From Pithys albifrons albifrons (Eukaryota; Chordata; Aves; Passeriformes; Thamnophilidae), in NCBI RefSeq assembly GCF_047495875.1, contig NC_092462.1, positions 35,968,523 through 36,032,522 of the forward strand: DNA of 64,000 bases, in the 5' to 3' direction. The position numbers and the translations under genes are program-made. Positions 1 to 9,352 of this stretch are shown here, in pieces. The notes below the pieces were generated by a model that did no database searches, was not told the DNA's origin, and saw only the letters and a list, made by a program, of their open reading frames with translations. How positions within the stretch are numbered: the first letter of the stretch is position 1; each line of letters starts with the position of its first letter.

Positions 1-1473
1 CTTCTGAACAGATTAGTACCCACTATTGCAGAAGATCTTCTACCTGAAAGCCAGTGTGGTTTCAGAGCCAATAGGAGCACCACAGACATGGTATTCGTTC
101 TCAGACAACTGCAAGAGAAGAGTAGGGAACAGAACAAAGGTCTCTATGTAACCTTCGTTGACCTCACCAAAGCTTTCGACACTGTGAGCAGAAAAGGCCT
201 GTGGCAGATCTTGGAACGTTTAGGATGTCCCCCCAAGTTCCTCAAAATGATCATTCTGCTACATGAGGATCAGCGTGGACAAGTCAGATATGGCGATGCA
301 CTCTCTGAGCCCTTTCCAATAACTAATGGTGTGAAACAAGGTTGCGTTCTTGCACCAACTCTATTCACAATCTTCTGCAGCATGATGCTTCAAAGAGCCA
401 CAGCAGACCTCGATGAAGAAAACGGCATCTACATCCGATATCGTACCGATGGAAGCCTATTCAACCTAAGGCGACTGAAGGCCCACACCAAGACCCTGAA
501 TCACCTTGTCCGCAAGCTGCTTTTTGCTGATGATGCCGCCCTCGTTGCTCACACAGAAGCAGCTCTGCAGCGCTTAACATCCTGCTTGGCAGAGGCTGCT
601 GAGCTCTTTGGGCTGGAAGTCAGCCTGAAGAAGACAGAAGTTCTCTACCAACCTGCACCTCAAGAAGTCTTCCATCATCCTCACATCACCATAGGCAATT
701 CAGAGCTTAAGTCAGTCCAGCAGTTCACCTATCTGGGAAGTATCATTTCCTCAGATGGTAAGATCGACAAAGAAATAGACAACAGGCTAGCAAAGGCATA
801 CAAAGCCTTTGGAAAACTCCATAAAAGAGTCTGGTCTAATAAACACCTGAAGAAAAGTACAAAGATTAGTGTCTACAGAGCCAATGTACTGTCTACTCTT
901 TTATATGGGTCTGAATCCTGGGTCACCTATCGCCACCACCTGCGGCTTCTCGAACGCTTCCATCAGCGCTGCCTCCGTTCAATCCTAAACATCCACTGGT
1001 CTGATTACGTGACCAATGTGTCTGTTCTTGAGCAGGCAGGGGTCAGCAGTATCGAGGCCATGCTGATGAGAACGCAGCTGTGCTGGGCAGGGCACGTCTC
1101 CAGGATGGAGGATCACCGCCTTCCAAAGATTGTGCTCTATGGTGAACTCGCCACCGGCTGCCGCAAGAGAGGAGCCCCGAAGAAGAGATACAAGGACTCC
1201 CTGAAACAACACCTCAGCCTTGGCCATATTGACTGCCACCAATGGTCCACTCTGGCCTCCAATCGGGATTCATGGAGACACACCGTTCACGACGCTGCTG
1301 CTTCCTTTGAGAATGCACGGAGAGTCAGTCTGGAGGAGAAAAGACAATGCAGAAAGAACCGTTCCTTGCCAATGTCACCTAGGGAGACGTTCCGCTGTGC
1401 CTTTTGTGACCGGACCTGCCTATCTCGTATCAGCCTTTTTAGCCACCAGCACGCTTGCAGCAAGCGTGGGTAG
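1..1473 (+). CDS. RTE-type reverse transcriptase, C-terminal 490 residues
   Basis: The frame is open from base 1, so the first methionine at position 88 is internal and the protein is 5'-partial. Counting from base 1, reverse transcriptase motifs are visible in order: FVDLTKAFD (residues 52-60, first catalytic Asp), NGVKQGCVLAPTLF (109-122), the catalytic FADD box (175-178, nt 523-534) and YLGS (244-247). A long C-terminal region follows with the RTE-typical stretches around LLYGSESW and KKRYKDSL. The protein ends in a C2HC zinc finger, C466-x2-C469-x12-H482-x3-C486, probably nucleic-acid binding. There is no stop or frameshift over 490 codons and the catalytic residues are present, so the copy is young or was recently active. 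It would copy its own RNA at a nicked target and probably that of SINEs sharing its 3' end. This is transposon coding sequence, not a host gene. Confidence 0.9.
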   Translation, partial: LLNRLVPTIAEDLLPESQCGFRANRSTTDMVFVLRQLQEKSREQNKGLYVTFVDLTKAFDTVSRKGLWQILERLGCPPKFLKMIILLHEDQRGQVRYGDALSEPFPITNGVKQGCVLAPTLFTIFCSMMLQRATADLDEENGIYIRYRTDGSLFNLRRLKAHTKTLNHLVRKLLFADDAALVAHTEAALQRLTSCLAEAAELFGLEVSLKKTEVLYQPAPQEVFHHPHITIGNSELKSVQQFTYLGSIISSDGKIDKEIDNRLAKAYKAFGKLHKRVWSNKHLKKSTKISVYRANVLSTLLYGSESWVTYRHHLRLLERFHQRCLRSILNIHWSDYVTNVSVLEQAGVSSIEAMLMRTQLCWAGHVSRMEDHRLPKIVLYGELATGCRKRGAPKKRYKDSLKQHLSLGHIDCHQWSTLASNRDSWRHTVHDAAASFENARRVSLEEKRQCRKNRSLPMSPRETFRCAFCDRTCLSRISLFSHQHACSKRG

Positions 1474-1474
1474 T

Positions 1475-1520
1475 GCCCTTCTCAAATCTTCGTTCGCGAA
1501 GCCTAGCCATGATGATGATG
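1475..1520 (+). promoter_or_regulatory. RTE 3' UTR recognition tail with TTCG hairpin
   Basis: Immediately after the stop codon lies a short tail. Bases 1488-1492 (cttcg) pair with 1497-1501 (cgaag) around the loop ttcg. Bases 1475-1509 match the minus-strand 3' end of the SINE at 15656-15690 at 33 of 35 positions by eye. LINE reverse transcriptases of the stringent type bind such 3' structures to start reverse transcription; that this hairpin is the binding site is an inference. The terminal ATG/GAT repeat takes the place of a poly(A) tail. Confidence 0.7.
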
Positions 1521-2280
1521 ACCTCCTTCCTGAGCTCCCAGTAGCACAGGGAGTCAGGGAATGCAGTTATGGTCAGCTCATCACGGGTTGTTTCTGCCAC
1601 TACTCAGGGAAAGGAGTCTTTCTCTTGCTCCAGCATGAGGTCCTTCCCATGGGAGGCAGTTCTCCACAAACCTCTCCCATGTGAGTCCAGTGTGGGTCAG
1701 TCTTCCATGGGGTGCAGTCCTTCAGGCACAGTCTGCTCCAATGTGGGTCCCCCACAGGGTCACAATTTCTAACAGGAAACCTTCTCCAGTTTGGGCTTCT
1801 CTCTCCACAGGTCTGCAGGTCCCTACCAGGACCCTGCTCCAGCAAAAGTTTCTCATGGGTCCACAGCCTTCTTTGGGGCACATCCACCTGCTCTGGTGTT
1901 GGTCTCCTCCATGGGCTGCAGGAACACAGCTGCCTGACCATGGTCTGCACCACAGGCTTGCAGGGCAATCTCTGCTCTGGTGCTTGGAGCACCTCCTGCC
2001 CCTTCTTCTGCACTGACCTTGGTGTCTGCGGAGTTGTTCCTCTCACTTGTTCTCACTCTTCTCTGGCCTCAATTACATCTGCAGAGTAACTTCTGGTTTT
2101 CCTTCTTAAATATGTTATCCCAGAGGCATTACAATCATTTCTGATTGATTTGACCTTGGCCATTGGTGGGTCTGTCCTGGAGCTGGCTGGCTTTGGCTCT
2201 GCTGGGGTTGGGATGAAGCTTCTGGCAGCTTTGCACAGAAACCACCTCTGTAGCCCCCTTGCTACCAAAACCTGGCCACA
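1521..2280 (-). mobile_element. Truncated ERVL-like LTR, antisense
   Basis: On the minus strand the segment starts with a retroviral-type TG at 2280 (tgtggccaggttttggtagc). It has a TATA-like atatttaag within about 2106-2116 and continues as GC-rich sequence made of degenerate units around 'ctgctccag..tgggtc' and 'catgggctgcag'. The layout and wording resemble the LTRs of avian ERVL-type endogenous retroviruses that I recall from songbird genomes; the family name needs a library search. The 3' end of the LTR (terminal CA) is not present: the match stops where the RTE tail begins. The minus-strand open frame over 1600-2046 comes from the low stop density of these GC-rich units and is not an identified protein. 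No gag, pol or env is seen. Confidence 0.65.
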
Positions 2281-5200
2281 AAACCCCAACACAATAACAC
2301 TTTTTGATATTTTCCAAATTCTTCTTATCCTCACTGAGAAACCAAACCTTTAAGGACATAGTAGAATACTCACAGAATGCCTTTATTTAACTGAAAATTT
2401 CAAAAATTTATTGCAGCAGTGCCACAAGTGAAATTTCCAGTGATTAAGGAAGTTTTGTGAAGGTACAACCAGAGAGAAATGGAACTGAGTGAGGTCTATT
2501 CATAAATTTTGTCAGGACTGGCCACTATTTCAAGACTGCTGGTTAAGTAAAATGCCACTCATATGGCCTACTATATTCAAGTTAAGTCTTTATGACCTCA
2601 CTCAACACCCTTTCACAAATACAATTGTCAAATTGTTGAATTTCCATTCTGCTTAAAATCCTTCTTTCCTTTCTCTGTTATGAATAATTTTTATTTGCTT
2701 CTTTCCATTGGGGTTTTTGATGAGGAGGGCAGGGAGAATTTGTGGAAGCTTTCTTTGCAGTAATGGAAAAATCTTAGTAAATTTTTCCCCATCTGAATAG
2801 GAAAGGAAAAGAAGAAAACCAAAAGAACCTTGACTATCCCCATTATAATTCATTCAAGTAGTTAATAAGAGGATTTTATCTCCTTCCTTATTTAAAGTAA
2901 ATTTCATGAAGGAAAATCTTCCAAGAAAAACCCAGAAGTAGCAGAAGGTCTCTGGTTTGGAAAACATATTATTTTATAATCTATACTATAAAGTATCTGG
3001 GTGAATAATCAATGCAGAAAAAATTTTTCTAGCAAATATCTGTAGTAAATATTATTTGTTTCACATCAATTTGTGTCATCTTTATAATATATCTCACAGC
3101 TGTTTGCATTTTATTTTGTCATTTTCAGATTTTGCTGCTGTATATTGATGTGTGATTTGATATTAAGAACCGTAAAATAGTAGCCTATAAATTACACCAA
3201 TATCAAAATGAGTAAGACATTACAAAATACATTTGCTGCCTCTTCGTGTGCTATGATATAACAGAGAGGTTCACTCAGCATTGATGGTTGTCCTGCTTAC
3301 TTTGGATTTGCCACCAAGCAAATTGTTATTAACTTGAGTTTTTGGAGTAGCCATGTGTTAATTACTTCTCAATCACCCATGAAACTGTTTTTCTTAATGC
3401 ATCGCATTGCAATCACATTAAAGCAGATGCATGCCCTCTTTAACTTAAAAAGACCATGTTGAAGGTATGGGGTCTCTGGTAGGATCTACAATCCATCATT
3501 TCACCAAAAAAGCTCTCAGAAGTAAGATCACATTTTACTTCACCTAAGTACAAAACACAAAAAGATGTATAGGCCATTTTTTTCAGCCTCTTGGCCCAAC
3601 ATAATGAAATCCTCTGAACTAAAAGAAAACTTCTCGTAGCGTTGCTGTTCAACTTGCTGCACAAGATCTACAGGGTTTGAATGCAGGTCTGTGACCATTA
3701 ATTGCCTCATCACCTTGCTCTGAAACATTATCAGAGCAGTTTTAAATCAGGAATTTAGATCAGTGAACCAGTATCTTTCCTATATTCATATGGGGTTACA
3801 GTAGCACCTTTTGTCATGCAACGAATGGGAACTGGCTTCTGCATCCTCCTTCCTCAGGCACAGTACACCCAGAAATGGACATCAGACTGTGTGGTTGCAG
3901 ATCACCTGGTCTTTGGCTAGCATCAAAAGGATCAGACAGCTTGTAAGTTAATCTAAAAAACTTGGAAGTTATGCACAATAAACAGTTCTTTGAAAGGTTT
4001 GAATTAATATGAAAAACATATGAACAAACTTGAGAGTGAATATAGGCAAAGAAACTATTTGTTGAGTCAAAATATGATCTTTGAATTAGCCCAAGATGAC
4101 CATGATCTAATTTATTCTGCTTAGGGTCTATGACTCTGGAAGTGGAATAAAGTAGTTTTTCAATAATTTAGTTGTTTAGCACAAGCTTGTGAGTGTGTCA
4201 CTGACTGTGACTACAGGGTCTAGATAGGAGAGAAAGTAGTAATAAAAACTTGGGTTTACTGCATCTTAAATGCTAAAATTACTGGGAAAGGTTTGCAAAC
4301 ATGCAATTTTGGAAGAATGGTGGCCTTATCAGCAGCAAGGCCAAAAAGTTGCACTGTTTATACAGGTATGTGATTAGTCATTATTACCTTTAACCTGTAT
4401 GGGAACAAGGAGAGCTGCGTGTTTCTGCAACAGAGCACCATCCTCTAGGTATCTGTGTAATCATCTAGGCTTTGGCTTAAGCTTTTATAAAAGTAAGAAG
4501 ATGTCAAGGTGCTATGACAGTCCTAGAGATAAACAGAAGAATAAACATATCTTCATAAAGGTCAATCCTTCACTATAGTTGTATCTTTATATTAGAATGC
4601 TGCGCCTAACTTTCTGGTGAAGTTTTACAAGATCCTTAAGACTCCTTTCTCTGTTTGTTGCTGGGATTGGTTTTGACCCTTAACTTCATATTTTTTAAGT
4701 TAAGTGAAAGTAAATACACAAGACTTGGGAAGGAGCATGTAAGTCCTTAATAAGTACACCCCCAGGTGCCAACTATTCGAGCTTGAAAGCAACGTAGCTA
4801 TTTTGGTCCTTTCTTTGAGGTTCTATCTCACAAATGCATTCAGAATACAAAGACCGAGTAGTCAAAAGGATAAAAGCAGTGCTGCTGCCTTTGTCTGTTA
4901 AGAGGCCACAAACACTACAAGAGCCAACTTCAGAAGCCAAGGACTTATCTAAAACAATGAATAATGTCATAAACAAAGCAGTCCTTGAAGAGACAAAAGA
5001 GGTTTGTGCCCATATGTTGAGAGAAAACACAAAAATGTAGCCATGGATTAGCTCTGAGAGCTGAATCTCCAATGTTTTGCTGGAGTTCATATAAAGAAAA
5101 AATAAATATAGGTTTTGTTACACTTGAGCAAGTAAAGTTGTAAAACTGAGATGGGAAAATAAGGGATGAAAGAAGGAGGAGATTAGTCAAAAGCTGAAAT

Positions 5201-7039
5201 TTCTGTTCAGTTTGCATTTCCCATTGTTTCCTTCTTATTCCCCAGCTCAGATACAGTGAAAAGTTGTTCAGATGAGCAGGCAAGAATTACTTAGACACAC
5301 GGCATAGATTAAAATGGCAAATTGCCACATTCTTTAGCACAGAGGCACAGTACTATAATCCTACCAGGCCTAAATTGAATCCAAGGTAGGTTTATCGGAT
5401 AACACAGCTAAGGAGAACAGAGAAAATGAAATCTTTTTGTCCACTCAGCTTAAGTGTTATGCCAAGACATGGGAGTTGTCTCCCCAGAAACCTCTTGAGA
5501 GTCAGCTATTGACACACTGATGATAGGCTGGACATCTTTTATTTTATTTCTGCTGACTTCTTCCACAATGGACATCACCTCCTTGTCTCCTCCTTCAGGT
5601 GAGCAGCAGCAGATATGAAAGAGCATCCCTGTTATCCTAATGTTATTAAAAGGACAAAGTTGGCCAGCTCTAATCAACCTAGTCTGTATTGTTATCACAG
5701 AGGGTTATTTTTCTTCAAATCATTATCTTCTAGGGTTCTGCACTGTCCTTGGCTAATCATTGACTACACAGTGTTTCAGGGTTTCTACTTCCGGAATAAA
5801 ATTGCAAAATATAGCCCATAAAATTATTTTTTAAAAAATTTTCATTTAAATAGGCATATATCTACCCACTTGGTTTAGTTACACTATGGGACTAACAATT
5901 TTTTGAAATTACAGTGTTTCTAAAAGGTTATTGCTTTTTATTTACATTTATTTTAATTCATCATCTGCTTCTTAGCGTGGGAGGTAAGAATATACTTTTC
6001 TTGTTCCTTCTGGAGGGGACCCTTCATCATTTGGGATGGACTTTATGCCTCTGTCCTGTCTCTGGGGAAAGTCTTCCTCTCCCAGCTGTGCAGTCAGTGG
6101 ATTAGGGTTATAAGTTTCTTTTTCTGTTTTTGTGGTCAGAACAAAAGTGGTGACAAAAGTTTCTCCTTCCAGCTCCTGTGGCTTCACTGAAGTGTCTCAA
6201 ATTTAATTTTCCGTGCTTACCATGGTAATCAAATTAGCAGGTTGAAGTGTAGCACGTGAAAGTTTTGTATTCTCTCTGAGAGTAAAAGTGACACATTAAT
6301 CCATTCACTTACACCAAGAAGAACTAAAAGACTTATCACTAGCCGCGTTTTCAGGATTCATCCCAAGGCAGTAGGGACCAGTGCCGTCACCAGGGTGTGA
6401 GGTTTTGGCTTCCTAACTGCACCTCCAGTTAATACAGGTAGGATGAGAGAAACAGTTGCAGAAAAGATCTTTGGTCAGGTCATGCCTGAGAGTCATCTAA
6501 CCCCTTTCTCTCTTGCATCCCTTCAGTAGACATCATGATAGCTCTCTGAATTCCACTTACACTAGACAAAATAATTTAACTGCTGTTAGTGTTAAAAGCT
6601 GAAAAATTCAATGGCATGACAATCTCCATGCCAAGAATACAGTATAAAATTCCCAGTGCAAGTACATTTGATCTGTAAATACCACAGCTCAAATTGTCTC
6701 TCTGCCTTTTTCAAGAAGCATCTCAATCCCATACACAAGGCATCCTGCTGGAGTTTGATTGTACTTGTTCCAGATACTATGCCATCTCACAGGCATAATG
6801 ATACTGTATCCAGGGCATACTCTATACTTCCAAAATCGCATCTGAGCAAACTAGAGAAGAGCATCTGCTTAGTATTGTCTATATTATGAAACTGCAGACA
6901 GATAATGACTGGTTGAAAAAAATATTATTATCTTATCTTTACTTATCACTCATTTTTCAACATCCACCATTTACTAGCCTGTTTTTTGGACTATTTGTAT
7001 TGAAGCAAATGAAGGCAAAGTGGCATATGGTATTTAGGG
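2281..7039. other. AT-rich non-coding DNA, nothing recognised
   Basis: No repeat family, exon or RNA gene could be recognised here. Open frames are short (none above about 112 codons), occur on both strands and show no protein-like conservation. Flanks are the ERVL-like LTR on the left and a CR1 3' end on the right. Confidence 0.6.
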
Positions 7040-7438
7040 TCCCGAGCACAAGGCTTATGAGGAGAGGCCGAGGGATCTGGGCCTGGAGAAAAGGAGACTG
7101 AGGGGAGACCTTGTCGCTCTCTACATCTACCTGAAACATGGTTATAACGAGATGGTTGTTGCCTTTTTTCCCGGGTAGTAAGTGATAGGGTGAGAGAAAA
7201 CAACTTCAAATGGCACAAGTGGAAATTTAGATTGGATATTAGGAAAAATTGCTTCACCAAAAGGGTTGTCAAGCACTGGAGCAGGCTGCCTTGGCAAGTG
7301 GTTGAATCATCATTCCTAGAGGTATTTGAAAGAAATGTGGAACTTAGAGGCATGGCTTAGTGGTGGGCTTGGCAGTGCTGGGTTAATGGTGGGACATGGC
7401 GATTGTGAAGGTCTTTCCAAACTAAATGATTCTATGCG
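7040..7438 (+). mobile_element. CR1 LINE 3' end
   Basis: The sequence follows the CR1 3' region in order: the 'cttatgaggagaggc' block, 'ctggagaaaaggagactgag', 'ttagattggatattagga', 'gcactggagcaggctgcc' and the terminal 'aaatgattctatg'. It is 5'-truncated, as CR1 copies almost always are, and carries many substitutions, so it is an old dead copy. No functional protein remains. Confidence 0.9.
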
Positions 7439-7587
7439 TCTATCTACTCTTTGAGGAGCTGAAGAACAGCAGGTAGGGGCACCACAAATATATCCTTCTC
7501 TCTGAGGTCGAGCACTACAGCAAACATACACATGCTGACTCTGTGAATGTGCAGAGGGATAGCTCAGCTACTCCCTTTCCACTTCAG

Positions 7588-7735
7588 AGCAAAGAATCAC
7601 AGAAAAGCTTAGGTTGGTTCCTTGGAGATCACAAAATGAGCAACTCAGGAGTTAACCAGTTTGCCCAGCATCTTACCAAGTATTGTCCACAGTCTCTTGG
7701 GCAATGTTTTTCAGGGTGTAGCCCTCCCGTGGTTC
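7588..7735 (-). mobile_element. Possible CR1 3' scrap, antisense
   Basis: The start 'agaatcacagaaaagcttaggttgg' followed by 'ccttggagatcac' looks like the reverse complement of a CR1 terminus. The rest is too diverged to align by eye, so this could be chance. Confidence 0.4.
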
Positions 7736-9275
7736 TCAGCACTTCTGTGATATGATATTCATTGCTATAAAGATTCAAAAATAAATACATGAAAAATGGT
7801 TGGGCTCTTCATCTATGCCTGTAGCTAATTTGATCTCAGCCACAAAATGGCTGCAACATTATATATGATGCATAGTTATCATAATGCCATAAAATAGGAA
7901 ACCAGTTATGAAAAATCATTTTTGTCACATCCTGTAATCTCTATACTCTATATTGAGTAGTAGAGTGATTCTTAAGGCTCCAGATAAATAATTGCTTTCT
8001 TGTTATTTTTCTGAAATGTGCTATAAAATCTGTTTGCAGAAGATGGTAGCAGCCATAGAGGCTTTTAAGTTACTGTTCATAAATTCATATTCTGAAGACA
8101 ATCACAATTATGAACAAAATAATAATGCACGCCTATCCCTAGATGCAAGTGTTCATCCCCGATCACTTTCCTTTTTGCATGGCAGTTTTAATTGCAGAAA
8201 GAAGTTCACTGAATTGATTGTCACTATTTAGATAGTGTGCTAGTTTTGTTGCTAAAGGTACTAGATTGTTACTTGTGTATTTGCTTATTTTTGTACTGTT
8301 TCCAAATGGGACAATAAAATTCCTTCTGGCATTTCACATTTCATTAACCATTTTTTGAATATTTGCCCCATTGTGGTTCTTTTGCTATAACAGCAAATTG
8401 CTATGAAGACAGGGCTAAAAATAGTGGGGAATAAAAATGTCTTTTGCTATCAGCACCTAACATTTGTGCATTATTTGTAAAATAAAAAGACTGAATAGCC
8501 TTAAAACAGGTTTGAAATGCGTTATGTTGGCATTGCAGACCCCATATTTAGAAAATTATCCTTGTTCCAAAGATCAGGTCTAATAATATTTTTAACACGT
8601 TTAGTCTAAAATATATTAATGCAAAACCTAAAATTTAAAGCCAAATTTAGCAGATTTGGGTTTTTTCAAAATATATATAGGCATTTCAAAACTTTAAATG
8701 TAAATATTTTTTGTACTGTTACAAATTACCATATTATTTTTTAATCATCCATTAGTATTTCAACACTTTAGTTATTATCTCATTATTCCTGCATTTTCTC
8801 TGAGCCCTCATTGAACAATTCTATTAGGTCAGGCTCTGTAGTAATATTAAGTAGATGGTCACAAATGCACTCATGCTAATTTTGATTCACAGAGATGACA
8901 GATCATTAATCAATTCCCATCACAAGACTTCACAAGAAATCCATCCCATACTATTATCTTCAAAGTTCTCCTCATTATCTCCTTAGGACTCATAATAAGG
9001 ATGCAGATTTGGACTGGGGAATCCAAGTTTCCTACAGGTTCAGAGACTTTTTCACATGTTAACCAAGAGTAATTACAAGTTTTTGTTCTCTGTATCTATT
9101 TTCACATGATGGTTCAGTCCCACAGTGTCTCTTACTTCAGCCTACCTGTTTAGAGACATGAAGACAAATTATGTAATACAAAATTAATCTTTTTCTCTTA
9201 ATATTAAGGACAATCCAGTTTGAAGACCCGATCAAAGTTTAGATCATTATTATGAAGATAAACAAGATTACAAAA
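7736..9275. other. AT-rich non-coding DNA, nothing recognised
   Basis: Nothing recognisable was found on either strand. The longest open frame (7992-8231, 79 codons) has no domain, no repeat character and no sign of splicing context. Confidence 0.55.
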
Positions 9276-9352
9276 GTTGATATATGATATGATATGATAT
9301 GATGCAATATTATATGATATGATATGATATGATGATATGACGCAATACTCTG
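9276..9352. repeat. Interrupted (GATAT)n pentanucleotide microsatellite
   Basis: Tandem GATAT/ATATG units form two blocks, about 9278-9303 and 9310-9340. They are separated by a 'gcaatatt' interruption, and a related 'gcaatact' follows the second block. The repeated interruption suggests that a larger unit was itself duplicated. Confidence 0.9.

Larger units (their letters stand above)
1..1520 (+). mobile_element. RTE-clade LINE, 3' portion (5' end outside window)
   Basis: This is the 3' part of an RTE-type non-LTR retrotransposon. It holds a reverse transcriptase reading frame, a stop at 1471-1473, a very short 3' UTR (1474-1509) and a tail of ATG/GAT trinucleotides (about 1508-1520). Short 3' UTRs ending in a simple repeat rather than poly(A) are typical of the RTE clade. 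The 3' UTR carries a perfect 5-bp hairpin (1488-1492 with 1497-1501) around a TTCG loop. The tail runs straight into an antisense ERVL-like LTR, which suggests insertion into that LTR. In birds the RTE group known from several lineages is AviRTE; assignment to it here is an inference from host type and protein character. The apurinic endonuclease domain expected upstream lies outside the window. Confidence 0.9.

Noticed and set aside
1220..1684. Plus-strand 154-codon frame overlapping the RTE end
   Set aside because: It is another reading frame of the RTE coding end, 3' UTR and LTR with no protein character.
1600..2046. Minus-strand 148-codon protein gene
   Set aside because: It lies wholly inside the ERVL-like LTR and is made of the LTR's degenerate GC-rich units.
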